Positions 34,760 to 44,484 are shown, counted from the stretch's first letter. The stretch: DNA of 64,000 nucleotides from Arcicella lustrica (GCF_034930985.1 NZ_JAYGIM010000003.1:444616-508615); one strand, 5' to 3'. Notes: generated by a model from the sequence alone, not told the origin. Translations and numbers: made by a program.

Positions 34760-36065
34760 ATAAAAGTTGATTTAGTTTTTCATCCATTTCAAAATATGGG
34801 ATTGCACCGTACTTTCCAAGGGCGTAATTTTTGTCAAATGCAGATTTATTTCTGACTTTATCTGTCTTGAAGTCAGCTAATGAAAATAATTCAGACACTC
34901 CAAATTGATTTTTTTCAATAAAATAAATCTGGTCTCTTCTAAATGTATCCTTATTTAATAGAGATATATCATGTACTGCAAAAATTAATTGTGCATTATT
35001 TTTATTGAACTTATGAAAAAAACTAATTAGTTTTTGAGTCAAATTTGAATGCAATCTCGAATCAAGCTCATCAATTACTAAAATGTGTCCATTTCTCAAT
35101 GTGTCATATAAAGGTCCTAATAAGTATAGTAGTTTTTTTGTACCTTCTGACTCCTGATTATCAAAATTAAATGGAATAGAATCAATAAAAATATTATTCT
35201 CATCATACTTTCTATGATAAGTAATTAGGTGGTCTCTTCTTGGCTGTCTTGATTGAATCTTCTGAATACTTGCAAAAAGATTTATCATTTCCTCATCTTT
35301 TGCTTTTTCTCTTAAAACTTCAAAATCTATTTCTCTAACATCCTCTTCAGTTGTTGATAAATTAGCAATTTCAAGATATTTAATGAAATGAGTAACCCAG
35401 TTTAAAAATTGGGAGTCATTTTTTAATTTATTTATTGTATATCTTTTGTGACCTTGATCGTGAATTCCGTTGATAAACCTTAGTTTCTGAAACCAATCTA
35501 CAACAATACTTGATATTTCCTTATTATTAGTTGCTAGCATGGAAAGAAACAGTACTGTTTCTTTAGTATCATTTTCTCTACCTATTCCTTCTTTAAAAGC
35601 TGATTTATTTACTTCAATTGTTTGAAAATCTCTTTTGAATAGATAAACTTCTTTACTCGTAGTATGATATAACCATTCAGCAACTACCTTTTTATAATCT
35701 AATTCAAATCCATATCTATATTTAATCTCTTTATGAATAAAAGAAACCTCAAAAAAGCTTGACTCATTTTCATTTTTTGAATTTAGTTTGAATTTTTCAA
35801 GAGAAAAACCTTTTTCAGTATCCTCTAAAGCATTTTTATAGGAGGTCAAAACGATTTCCTTCATAAAACCCATTGCTTCTAATAGGTTACTTTTTCCACT
35901 TGCATTATTACCATATATAATAGCTGATTTCAAAAGTTCTAATTTCTTATCAACTTCTATAAGATGAGTATTTGAATGCTCTTTAAAAGATTTAGTAGCA
36001 ACCATTGATAAGGTTGTTAAATCTTTAAAAGATAAATAGTTTTCAACGTTAAATTCGATTATCAT
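34743..36065 (-). CDS. AAA15/ABC-type ATPase (RloA/OLD-like, no TOPRIM)
   Basis: A 440-residue cytoplasmic ATPase of the COG1106 kind. The N-terminal MIIEFNVENYLSFKD strand, Walker A YGNNASGKSNLLEA (about 51-64), signature-like ESEGTKKLLYLL (about 307-318), Walker B HILVIDELDSRLHS and the switch histidine in FAVHDISLL are all present, as in SMC/RecF-type ATPases. This class is found with effectors in several anti-phage systems. It has its own promoter at 36089-36118 and overlaps the next small gene. Confidence 0.85.
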   Translation of the reverse strand: MIIEFNVENYLSFKDLTTLSMVATKSFKEHSNTHLIEVDKKLELLKSAIIYGNNASGKSNLLEAMGFMKEIVLTSYKNALEDTEKGFSLEKFKLNSKNENESSFFEVSFIHKEIKYRYGFELDYKKVVAEWLYHTTSKEVYLFKRDFQTIEVNKSAFKEGIGRENDTKETVLFLSMLATNNKEISSIVVDWFQKLRFINGIHDQGHKRYTINKLKNDSQFLNWVTHFIKYLEIANLSTTEEDVREIDFEVLREKAKDEEMINLFASIQKIQSRQPRRDHLITYHRKYDENNIFIDSIPFNFDNQESEGTKKLLYLLGPLYDTLRNGHILVIDELDSRLHSNLTQKLISFFHKFNKNNAQLIFAVHDISLLNKDTFRRDQIYFIEKNQFGVSELFSLADFKTDKVRNKSAFDKNYALGKYGAIPYFEMDEKLNQLLYGQVG

Positions 36066-36088
36066 GTCTTTTGTATTGAATTACAAGA

Positions 36089-36118
36089 CAAAAATACATC
36101 AAAACTAAAAAAATGCAA
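36089..36118 (-). promoter_or_regulatory. Promoter of the ATPase/partner operon
   Basis: On the minus strand TTG (36118-36116), 19 bp, then TATTTTTG (36096-36089), a good match to the Bacteroidota pattern. The start point is about 17 nt before the ATPase ATG, and the spacer lies in the terminator stem of the preceding gene. Confidence 0.65.
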
Positions 36119-36146
36119 TTTTTTTTCATATTTTTAGTTTTGATGT
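36096..36146 (-). terminator. Terminator downstream of the GH106-like gene
   Basis: Perfect 16-bp inverted repeat (36096-36111 and 36131-36146) with a 19-nt AT-rich loop; on the minus strand it is followed by ATTTTTG. It separates the glycosidase from the ATPase operon. Confidence 0.75.
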
Positions 36147-36183
36147 GTTGTAAATAGATAGCAATACTTTTAATAGACAGGTT

Positions 36184-39057
36184 TTATTCTCCCTTCAACA
36201 ACCTTACAGGCCCTAAAAGCCCAGAAGGCATTAATTTCCAATCGGGTTTGATGGTGATATTGGTTTTGGTAAAACGTTCGTTAGCGGGTTTTTCACGGTC
36301 GCCGATGAGTCGGTTTCGCCAAGTGTTTACTATTTCAATTTCCAATTCATTGCCCTTTTCTTTCAATAAACCTTTTACGGAAACGCTAAAAGGTGGACAC
36401 CATAAAATGCCTAAATCTTTGCCATTCAATTTTACTTTGGCAATGCCCACATCTTTTACTTCGCCCAAATCTAAGTACTCATTATTTTGAATATTGCTTA
36501 CATCAAACTGCGTTTTGTAAATAGCTGTGCCAGAATAATATTTGATTCCTTCTTCTGGGCGTTCCGTCCAGTCATACAATTTGTCGAAAGTTATCCAATT
36601 TGTTCCGCCCCATTTTGGGTCAAAATATACTTGCCAAGTATTATTTAAAATTTGCTTTTCTTGATATTGTACAAAGTTTGTCCCTTCTATTTTGGGCGAT
36701 TTAGGCATGGGCTTTCTAAAAACTACAAAGACTGAACTATAAGGGTTAAATTCCAAAGGAATACTAATTTGCCCATTCGCTAAAGTATAATTTTTAGCAG
36801 GAATAATGTTTCCCGTAACAGCATCCCACAATTCTGGTACTCTGTCACCAATGCTAAAATTTGCGGTTACTTGTGCTTTTTCTTTATTCTGACTACTGAT
36901 AAAGTAAAAATCCATTGCTCCCGCTTTTCGGTGGATATAATCAAAGTTTTGGGTCGCTTCTTTGTTTGTCCATTCACAATCAGGTAAAATACTATTGGAT
37001 TTCAGTACTTCTCTAGCAGTTTTACCCCAAATGATTTTACCTTTTCCGTATTGTTTTTCGCCTGTTGTACTTTCATCATTTCCCCAAATTTGTTGAGCAA
37101 TTTTGGCTCTTTCTAATTCAGCATTTGGCGATGCCACCAAACTGGCGGTACTCAAAGGTTTTGTACCGATTATCTTTGCTCCTTGCAAGAGTAATTGTTG
37201 TACTTTTTTCAGAGCGGCTAAAGATAAAATTTTATGATTTGGCAAAACCAAAACTTGATAAGAATCACCATGTGGTAAGTAGATTTTGCCATCTTTTACT
37301 GATAGTGCTAATAATCTATCTTCGTTAATCACATCATAATCATATTCAGGCAAAGCTCCTGCGGGGTCATCGGCTTTGTAGCGTGCTAAGTTCGGTGCAT
37401 GATCGCCATAATAATACAATACATCGGCTACGGCTCTAGCTTCTTGCATCATATAATGGCAACGACTTAAGTACTGAATAAATGCCGTTGAATAATTCCA
37501 CCAAGTAACGTTTGGATTGAAATGCGTTCCCGCAAAATACTCTTGTCCGGGCAAACCCATTTCTTTGGGCGAACACGTAAAAGTATGTAAATAAATCAGG
37601 TTTAAACCTGCACAAAATTCATGGTCGGCACTGGGTTTCATATCCGACCAAATAACGTCATTCCAATGTGGTCCAATCGTTGTAAAAGATTCTGCCCCGA
37701 CCAATTTTTTATTAAAAATCTTTGCGGCACTGGCTGCTTGCTTCACAAAAAAGCGGTCAATGTCTTTTGAGCGATGTGGTGAAGGCGACCAAAATTCGCT
37801 CATCATAATTTCAGAATGTCCATAGTTTTTCAGTCCGTCAAAAGGCCCAGCGTGTGGCCCAGCCGACTCTGGCTGAATGCCCATGCCATACTTTCTAGCT
37901 CGTAAAGCAAATACTCTGTAATGATTATCCGAGATACAATCGCTCAAAGTTTTTCTTAAATCATTCAAGAAATTATTACTTGCTTCACGGCTTTCAATGA
38001 TTTTTCCTGCCAATATGGGCAAATATGGAATTGGGTCATAGCCTCTTCTTTTTTTGAATTCATTTTCAAAACCATCCGACCAGTTCATTCCTCCTGCTTC
38101 AAAACTATCGGTTTGTAAATAGCGTAGGGTTTTACCAGCCATTGTGCCAATCATTTTCAGTAAAGGCTCAACGTTGGTATCCCAGTAACGATTAAAATGT
38201 TTTTCGCTGGTATAGTCAATCACCATGCCTTGCCATTTGCCACTTGATGTCGAAACCTCCGCACCCGTTACAGTATAACCCATGCGTAAAATAAGCCAAT
38301 TCCCTTTGGGCGCTTGCCAGTGGAGTTTGCCATTTTTTACCCATTGCGATACATTGATTACTTCTTTTTTCTGAGCATCCTCTTCGCCAGTGGTAGCAGG
38401 AATATCCACTAACAAAGGTCTGGTTTCGGGTACAGACCAACCTACTTCACGAGTAGCGGCTTTATTTTCAAAATCTTTGATGGGTTTGCGGTCTTTAATA
38501 GCTTTATCTGGAATTGCCAACACTACAATTTCTCTATAGAAATCATCTTTAATTTTGGGTAAAGTCAAAGTAATATCAACCATTTTGCCCCCTTGTAATT
38601 GGGTTTCAGATGAAACTACTTGCTTGGCAGCTTCGGCTGGCTTAATATCGGGACCACCCAAATTCCAACCACTTTGAATACTCAGTGACATCACTAAACC
38701 CAAACGATTCGCTTCTTTGATAGCATGTAAATAAAGTGCTCGCCAAGCTTTCGAGCCAAACATCGGACCTTCTGGCACATCGCCATTTCCTCTTTGATTG
38801 TAGCCTCCCGCATCAAAAATACAAGCTCCACTAAAACCTTTGGCTTTCATTTCTTCTAAATCACGAGTAATGGCTTCTTTGGTAACATTGCCATTCAGCC
38901 ACCACCACCAGCAACGAATACCGAATTGTTGGGTTGGTTTTTGGAAAATATCTTCAGTAATAACTGTTGCCTTTTGTTGAGAAACACTTCGATAACTTGC
39001 TAGTAAATAAGCTAATAACAGAAAGAGTAAAGGAGTTTTTTTGCGAATATTATTCAT
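36184..39057 (-). CDS. GH106-like glycoside hydrolase (alpha-L-rhamnosidase type)
   Basis: A 957-residue exported glycosidase. Signal peptide ends near SYRSVSQ. The N-terminal catalytic region starts GIRCWWWWLNGNVTKEAITR DLEEMKAKGFSGACIFDAGG (two adjoining segments), followed by SIQSGWNLGGPDIKPAEAAK, LQTDSFEAGGMNWSDGFENE and ESFTTIGPHWND; the C-terminal beta-sandwich sugar-binding-like domain carries LDLGEVKDVGIAKVKLNGKD and LGILWCPPF. These fit the GH106 group, which releases L-rhamnose from pectin-like or other rhamnose-containing glycans. It follows the second SusCD pair after a terminator and the 42-bp array; substrate is inferred. Confidence 0.85.
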   Translation of the reverse strand: MNNIRKKTPLLFLLLAYLLASYRSVSQQKATVITEDIFQKPTQQFGIRCWWWWLNGNVTKEAITRDLEEMKAKGFSGACIFDAGGYNQRGNGDVPEGPMFGSKAWRALYLHAIKEANRLGLVMSLSIQSGWNLGGPDIKPAEAAKQVVSSETQLQGGKMVDITLTLPKIKDDFYREIVVLAIPDKAIKDRKPIKDFENKAATREVGWSVPETRPLLVDIPATTGEEDAQKKEVINVSQWVKNGKLHWQAPKGNWLILRMGYTVTGAEVSTSSGKWQGMVIDYTSEKHFNRYWDTNVEPLLKMIGTMAGKTLRYLQTDSFEAGGMNWSDGFENEFKKRRGYDPIPYLPILAGKIIESREASNNFLNDLRKTLSDCISDNHYRVFALRARKYGMGIQPESAGPHAGPFDGLKNYGHSEIMMSEFWSPSPHRSKDIDRFFVKQAASAAKIFNKKLVGAESFTTIGPHWNDVIWSDMKPSADHEFCAGLNLIYLHTFTCSPKEMGLPGQEYFAGTHFNPNVTWWNYSTAFIQYLSRCHYMMQEARAVADVLYYYGDHAPNLARYKADDPAGALPEYDYDVINEDRLLALSVKDGKIYLPHGDSYQVLVLPNHKILSLAALKKVQQLLLQGAKIIGTKPLSTASLVASPNAELERAKIAQQIWGNDESTTGEKQYGKGKIIWGKTAREVLKSNSILPDCEWTNKEATQNFDYIHRKAGAMDFYFISSQNKEKAQVTANFSIGDRVPELWDAVTGNIIPAKNYTLANGQISIPLEFNPYSSVFVVFRKPMPKSPKIEGTNFVQYQEKQILNNTWQVYFDPKWGGTNWITFDKLYDWTERPEEGIKYYSGTAIYKTQFDVSNIQNNEYLDLGEVKDVGIAKVKLNGKDLGILWCPPFSVSVKGLLKEKGNELEIEIVNTWRNRLIGDREKPANERFTKTNITIKPDWKLMPSGLLGPVRLLKGE

Positions 39058-39099
39058 GGAAAGAGTCTTTTAGAGGAGCGAGAATCGCAATAAGGTAAA

Positions 39100-39132
39100 A
39101 GATTAGACAACTTTTTGAAAGTTGCCTAATCT
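39100..39132 (-). terminator. Terminator-like hairpin between susD (locus 2) and the GH106-like gene
   Basis: Nested stem AGATTAG/CTAATCT and CAACTTT/AAAGTTG with one mismatch between and a 3-nt loop; on the minus strand it is followed by TTTTACC. With the 42-bp array, it would decouple the glycosidase from susCD. The rest of the 39058-39475 gap holds only these elements. Confidence 0.65.
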
Positions 39133-39161
39133 GAAAATTTTCCAACATTGTTAATATAGCC

Positions 39162-39468
39162 ACCTGCAATGGTAATATTAGTAACTGCATTCATGATATT
39201 GACACCTGCAATGGTAATATTAGCGACTGCATTCATGATATTACCACCTGCAATGCTAATATTAGCGACTGCATTCGTGATATTACCACCTGCAATGCTA
39301 ATATTAGCAACTGCATTTATGATATTGCCTCCTGCAATGGTAATATTAACGACTGCATTCATGATATTACCTCCTGCAATGCTAATATTAGCGACTGCAT
39401 TCATGATATTACCTCCTGCAATGCTAATACTAGCGACTGCATTCATGATATAGCCACCTGCAATGCAG
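39162..39468 (-). repeat. 42-bp tandem repeat array (7 units + partial), open as a 14-aa repeat
   Basis: Units start at 39162 and then every 42 bp to 39414; a partial copy starts at 39456. On the minus strand it is open from 39446 to 39126 as 14-residue repeats of NAVANISIAGGNIM type. Some units contain the perfect palindrome GCTAATATTAGC. The first ATG follows a GGTGG, and later units carry AGGAGG seven bases before an in-frame ATG. It starts just after the susD stop. It may encode a small repeat protein, or be non-coding; the opposite strand is also open, which weakens the coding case. Confidence 0.85.
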
Positions 39469-39475
39469 AAATTAT

Positions 39476-40930
39476 CTACTTCGTTGTCGTGATTTGCGTT
39501 TCACGATATGGATAAGGGAATTTCAAAGCAATTGTTGCAAATGAACTTGGTAGAATATAAGACTTCAAAGCTTTTTCTTTGATAGCATGAGCCGTCATTA
39601 CCGCTACTGCATCACCAGTACGCACTAAGTCGAACCAACGGTGATTTTCAAAAGCTAATTCTACCCTTCTTTCTTGCTGAATAGCCGCTCTCATTGCTGA
39701 TTGTGAAGTAATATTCACTTGCGTTTTAGCCGACAATCCTGCTCTAAGGCGTACTCTATTCAATAAATCAAAAGCCGTTTGATTGGGGAAACTAATCTCA
39801 TTCAAAGCTTCGGCTTGCATCAATAAAACATCCGCCAAACGAGTAACGATAAAGTTATCTCCCGTATTAAAACGCTCCAAATAAGGCGGATTCGCATACT
39901 TTTGAATATATGGAATAACTTTCTTAGAAGTAGGATCGGTAAATGCTGTATTGATAGATGCCGTAAAACGCTTATCGCCAGCTTCATAAGCATCCATAAG
40001 GTCTTGCGTAGGAATATTCCAACCCGCTGCTGCACCAGATGCCAAAGCAAAACCAGTAACGATAGTTCCCGAATTATAAGGAGCAAATGAATAAGCAAAA
40101 TTGCTACTCTTTCCACCTGGTCCTTCTACGTATTGAATCTCAAAAATAGATTCAGCCGTATTTTTCTTCTTGAAATTATCAGCATAATTGGCATTTAATT
40201 GATAAGCTCCTTCTGTTTCAATGGTTTTTAATAAATCATTGGCAGCAGTATAATTCTTTTGGGTCAGATATACTTTGGCTAATAAAGTTTTAGCCGCACC
40301 AGAAGTAGCTCTACCTAAATCAGCGCCTAAAAATGAAGCTGGAAGTTTTGCAATTGCTACTTTAAAATCATCAATAATGGCTTTATATACTTCTGTTTCA
40401 AGTACTCTTGGAGCAGTAGAGAAGGCATCTTCTGGAGAATTTACTTCTTTCAAAATCAAAGGCACATCACCAAATACTCTTGTTAAGTTGAAGTAATAAA
40501 AAGCTCTTAAAAAACGAGCTTCGCCTTCTAATCTATCACGAGTGGCTTGGTCGAATGTAGCTGAAGAAAGCTTCGTCAATAAAAGATTGCAACGACTGAT
40601 GCCCAAGTAACTTGCACTGAAAAATGACTGGAAATTAGCATTCTGGTCGTTTTCTCTGAATTCATCCAACTCTTCACGAATCGTTCCAGAGCGGTCGGAT
40701 GTGTTTTGTTGATAAGAAGTATTATCAGAACGCATTTCAGCAAAAAGCCATAAAGAACCCGTTTCAATTCCTTGAAGCGGAGAATATGCCGCATTCACAG
40801 CTTGAATGAATTGCTCTTTGGTTTGGTAGAAATTATCTACCGAACCGTTTGTATCAGGCGTTAATTCAAGGAAAGAATCCTTACAAGCAACTAAAGCCAA
40901 AGAAAGTAATAGTATCGTTATTTTTTTCAT
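39476..40930 (-). CDS. SusD/RagB-family lipoprotein, locus 2
   Basis: A 484-residue surface glycan-binding lipoprotein. Lipobox LALVACKD (Cys16). SusD features: NGSVDNFYQTKEQFIQAVNA, RLEGEARFLRAFYYFNLTRV, ADVLLMQAEALNEI, LLNRVRLRAGLSAKT and ELAFENHRWFDLVRTGDAVA. It follows susC by 12 bp. With the GH106-like enzyme it suggests a rhamnose-containing glycan as cargo (inference). Confidence 0.95.
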   Translation of the reverse strand: MKKITILLLSLALVACKDSFLELTPDTNGSVDNFYQTKEQFIQAVNAAYSPLQGIETGSLWLFAEMRSDNTSYQQNTSDRSGTIREELDEFRENDQNANFQSFFSASYLGISRCNLLLTKLSSATFDQATRDRLEGEARFLRAFYYFNLTRVFGDVPLILKEVNSPEDAFSTAPRVLETEVYKAIIDDFKVAIAKLPASFLGADLGRATSGAAKTLLAKVYLTQKNYTAANDLLKTIETEGAYQLNANYADNFKKKNTAESIFEIQYVEGPGGKSSNFAYSFAPYNSGTIVTGFALASGAAAGWNIPTQDLMDAYEAGDKRFTASINTAFTDPTSKKVIPYIQKYANPPYLERFNTGDNFIVTRLADVLLMQAEALNEISFPNQTAFDLLNRVRLRAGLSAKTQVNITSQSAMRAAIQQERRVELAFENHRWFDLVRTGDAVAVMTAHAIKEKALKSYILPSSFATIALKFPYPYRETQITTTK

Positions 40931-40942
40931 GTCGGTTCTTGA

Positions 40943-43900
40943 TTAAAATTTACAATTAACTCCTAAAGTGTAAGTTGCCGCAACAGGATAACTACCATAA
41001 TTTACGCCCGGAGCTAATGAATTACTACCATTGAAACCTACTTCTGGGAATGAACCTGTATAAGAAGAAACCGTGAAAAGATTTTGACCAGAAACATAAG
41101 CTCTTAATCCTTTGAAGTATTTCTTAGGTTTGAAATTATAACCCAAAGTAATGTTTCTCACAACCATATAAGAACCATCCATTACCCAAGCATCACTAGT
41201 ATTTCTTGAGAAAGAATCACCAGCCAAAGCAGAACCTGCACTTTGAATTCTACCAGTTCCTTGATTATTGATGTCTTTGTAAGCATTAATTACATCTTTG
41301 TGAAGATTAAATACGCCATCTTGGTTGTAAAGAAATCTTTTGTAAAAATCTAAGATTTGTCCGCCTTGCGAGCCATTAATAAGCATTGAGAAATCGAAAT
41401 TACCATAACTTACACGGTTGGTCATGCCCCAAATAAAGTTTGGATATGGACTACCGATAACGGTTTGGTCGTTTCCATCAATCTTTCCGTCTTTGTTAAT
41501 ATCTTCAAAGCGAATACTTCCAATCGTTTGCACCGAAGCACGAGGATATTTCGTTAAATCTTCTACTGTATTAAAGAAACCACCTGCCATTTTATAGCCA
41601 AAGAATAAGCCCATTGGTTCGCCAAGCATGGTTACACTACCATTATCTCCTGATTGAATTCTGGTTCTATTTCCTAAACTGATTACTTTATTTCTGTTGA
41701 AAGAAATGTTGAAATCAGTATCCCAATGGAATTTGCCTTTATTGATGTTTCTGCTACTTAAAGATATTTCTAAACCTTGATTTCGTACATTTCCTAAATT
41801 GGTAATGGTTGAATTAAAACCCGAAGAAGAAGGAATATCAATACTTTGCAACATGCTTTCTGTAAATCTTTCATAGAGTTCGATGATAAGATTTAGCTTT
41901 CCTTTCAACAAAGAAGCATCTAAACCAATGTCAGTTTGTTTAGATTGTTCCCAACCTAAATTGGTATTTCCCAAAGAATTAATCGCCTGACCTGTTACAA
42001 TTTTTCCACCAAAAACATAATTATCTAAGCCCAATAATTTCTGAGCAGTAAAGTTTCCGATGTTGTTATTTCCAGCTAAACCATAACTTACTCTTAGTTT
42101 TAAATCATCAACAATGTCGGATTTAGGAAAGAATTTCTCTTCTGAAACTCTCCAACCAACAGAAGCAGAAGGGAAAGTACCCCAACGATTATCCAAACCA
42201 AATTTTGAAGAACCATCTCGTCTAACTGTTGCATTGAATAAATACTTGTCTTTATAAGCATAAGTAGCTCTTGCCAAATACGAAAGTAAAGCTCCTTTTC
42301 CACCACCAGCCGAAGCACTTACGCCCGTTGCAATAGCCGAGTTAATGGTTTGAATAACATCATCTGCATAACCATTTCCATTAACCGTAGTTGACTTAAA
42401 TATCTCTTTCTGAGCAGAATATCCTACCAAAGCCGTAAATCTATGCTCCTTAATGCTATGGCTATAAGTAAGAGTATTTTCTGATAACCAGTTGAAAGTA
42501 CGAGCAGAGTAATTACTTCCCGTAGCCAAAGTTGGCGGAGGATTACGGAAACCTCCAACGGTTGATGGAGTAAATTTATCCTGTGTATCAATCAATAAAT
42601 CGGTATTAAAAGTTGTTAAGAATTTTAAATTAGGCAGTATTTCAATCCCTAAATAAGTATTAGCAAGTGTACGAATATTATTGCCATAATTAGTCGTATT
42701 CACTAACATATTCACAGGATTGGCATTGTTGAAAAAACCAGCCGAAGTAATATTTGGAGTAAAACTTCCATCTGCTTGATATACCGAAGGAAACGGACTA
42801 TTCAAATAAGATTGCGTAACAATAGCTGTATTGAAATGTCCTTCAGTTTCAGCCAAATGTCTGATGGTAAACGAAGGAGAAATATTCAAACCAACCGTAA
42901 TTTTCTTAGAGATATTCGCATCAATATTTCCACGAATTGAAAAGCGTTGAAAATCAGTATTCAATAAAACACCTTGTTGATTAAAATAACCCAAAGAAAC
43001 CATTGAACGTAGGTTTTCAGTTCCTTTTGTAATCGTTAAATTATAGTTTTGCATAGGTGCATTTCGGCTCATTGCATTAAACCAATTTGTTCCTGCACCA
43101 ATGCTACTTGGATTACGATATGCCTCCGCAACAGTGTTGATATCAAAAGCTTGTCCTTTGATTGCAGCTAAACCTTGCGCAGCATCAATTCTATTCTGAG
43201 CAAATTCCGATGCACTCATTACTTGTACTCTGTTACGGTCTGAAACCGTTTGGATTCCCGTATAAACATTGAATTCTATATTGGTTGCTCCATTTTTAGC
43301 ATGTTTGGTCGTAATCAAAACAACGCCATTAGAACCTCTCGAACCATAAATAGCCGTAGAAGAAGCATCTTTTAAAATACTGATAGATTCAATATCATCA
43401 GGAGAAATCGTACTTAATGGATTGGATGTTTTGCTGTAATAGTTCGTCATCGGGAAACCATCAAGTACGTACAAAGGGTCATCACCTGCACCAATAGAGC
43501 CAGAACCTCGAATCCTGATAACAGGGCCACTTCCTGGCGTACCAGACACTTGGCTTACTTGCACACCCGCTACTTGTCCTGCTAATTTTTGGTCAACACT
43601 GGTAACTGGTAAATCTTTGATATTTTGAGTTTTAATCGTTGCTACTGCACCTGTTACATCACGGCGGTCTTGTGTACCATAACCCACTACCACAATCTCT
43701 GATAAAGTAACATTATCAATTGCTAAAGTAACGTTGATGATACTTCTATTCCCTACAATAACATCTTGAGGAAGATAACCCACAAAAGAAAAAGTAAGTA
43801 CACTCTGAGCATCAGGGACTGCTATTTTATATTCACCTTTACCATCTGTTGCTGTTCCTTTAGAAGTATCTTTTACTTTGATTGTTACGCCGGGCAAGGG

Positions 43901-44359
43901 TTCTCCTCTATCATCAACTACTTTTCCTGTGATAGTGATTGCTAAATTTTGTCTGAAATCGCTGTCAAAATCTTTCATTTGCATCAATTTCAAATCACTC
44001 AATTGCTTGCTTAGAATGATGTACTTGTCCGTTACTTCATAGTCAATCTTGTAGGGTTTTAATAAATTATCAAGAATCACCGCTAATTTTTCATTGCTGA
44101 AATTGGCAGAAATTACTTTGTCTGAGGGAATAAGATTTTGGATATAAGTAAATCTGATTCCTGCCGAATGTTCTATGCTTTTCAGCACACTTTTCATATC
44201 CCTTTTATCGGCATGTAAGGATATTTTCTTTTCTAAAATAGTCTGGGCACTCGTATGAGCAAAACTCATACTGGTAAACAGCACTGCTATAAGAAATTGT
44301 TGAAAAGATAATTTCATGATTTTTAGAAAAATCTGGGGAATTTTTCGATGTTTTTCCAT
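40943..44359 (-). CDS. SusC/RagA TonB-dependent transporter, locus 2
   Basis: 1138 residues from ATG 44359 (MEKHRKIPQIFLKIMKLSFQ). Signal peptide ends near THTSAQ; STN domain (SVLKSIEHSAGIRFTYIQNL), carboxypeptidase-regulatory-like domain (GKVVDDRGEPLPGVTIKVKD), plug (VVGYGTQDRRDVTGAVATI, RIRGSGSIGAGDDPLYVLDG) and barrel, ending in a C-terminal aromatic-type strand (GVNCKF). The STN domain links it to the FecR/sigma pair upstream. An antisense promoter box overlaps its start codon. Confidence 0.95.
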   Translation of the reverse strand: MEKHRKIPQIFLKIMKLSFQQFLIAVLFTSMSFAHTSAQTILEKKISLHADKRDMKSVLKSIEHSAGIRFTYIQNLIPSDKVISANFSNEKLAVILDNLLKPYKIDYEVTDKYIILSKQLSDLKLMQMKDFDSDFRQNLAITITGKVVDDRGEPLPGVTIKVKDTSKGTATDGKGEYKIAVPDAQSVLTFSFVGYLPQDVIVGNRSIINVTLAIDNVTLSEIVVVGYGTQDRRDVTGAVATIKTQNIKDLPVTSVDQKLAGQVAGVQVSQVSGTPGSGPVIRIRGSGSIGAGDDPLYVLDGFPMTNYYSKTSNPLSTISPDDIESISILKDASSTAIYGSRGSNGVVLITTKHAKNGATNIEFNVYTGIQTVSDRNRVQVMSASEFAQNRIDAAQGLAAIKGQAFDINTVAEAYRNPSSIGAGTNWFNAMSRNAPMQNYNLTITKGTENLRSMVSLGYFNQQGVLLNTDFQRFSIRGNIDANISKKITVGLNISPSFTIRHLAETEGHFNTAIVTQSYLNSPFPSVYQADGSFTPNITSAGFFNNANPVNMLVNTTNYGNNIRTLANTYLGIEILPNLKFLTTFNTDLLIDTQDKFTPSTVGGFRNPPPTLATGSNYSARTFNWLSENTLTYSHSIKEHRFTALVGYSAQKEIFKSTTVNGNGYADDVIQTINSAIATGVSASAGGGKGALLSYLARATYAYKDKYLFNATVRRDGSSKFGLDNRWGTFPSASVGWRVSEEKFFPKSDIVDDLKLRVSYGLAGNNNIGNFTAQKLLGLDNYVFGGKIVTGQAINSLGNTNLGWEQSKQTDIGLDASLLKGKLNLIIELYERFTESMLQSIDIPSSSGFNSTITNLGNVRNQGLEISLSSRNINKGKFHWDTDFNISFNRNKVISLGNRTRIQSGDNGSVTMLGEPMGLFFGYKMAGGFFNTVEDLTKYPRASVQTIGSIRFEDINKDGKIDGNDQTVIGSPYPNFIWGMTNRVSYGNFDFSMLINGSQGGQILDFYKRFLYNQDGVFNLHKDVINAYKDINNQGTGRIQSAGSALAGDSFSRNTSDAWVMDGSYMVVRNITLGYNFKPKKYFKGLRAYVSGQNLFTVSSYTGSFPEVGFNGSNSLAPGVNYGSYPVAATYTLGVNCKF

Positions 44360-44366
44360 ACTTTTG
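44333..44366 (+). promoter_or_regulatory. Predicted promoter of an antisense RNA overlapping the susC start, locus 2
   Basis: TACTTTTG at 44359-44366 on the + strand begins at the last base of the susC ATG complement, exactly as in locus 1. The -33 position (23 bp upstream) reads CTG rather than TTG. Confidence 0.42.
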
Positions 44367-44372
44367 AAATGG

Positions 44373-44484
44373 TTTTGTAAATGGTAAAAAATTGCAAAAT
44401 GCTTCCCATCCTCTATCTCATTAGCGTGCGAAGAAGAGGGACAAATTAAAGTCGGTTGATGCTGGTACCATCGGCCGGCTTTTC
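44373..44484 (+). ncRNA. Predicted cis-antisense RNA between fecR and susC, locus 2
   Basis: About 110 nt, ending at a hairpin with a 14-bp stem 44448-44461 / 44469-44482 (7-nt loop). The stem includes G-U pairs in + strand RNA but would have C-A mismatches in minus-strand RNA, which points to a + strand transcript. A short T-run (TTTT) follows. The RNA shares patches with locus 1 (TTGCAAA-like segment, CCC-rich then GAAG-GGGAC segment, terminal GATG-loop-CATC stem). Confidence 0.45.

Noticed and set aside
39169..39453. 94-aa protein on the + strand of the 42-bp array
   Set aside because: An open frame is expected on both strands of a tandem repeat whose length is a multiple of three, and all neighbouring genes are on the minus strand.
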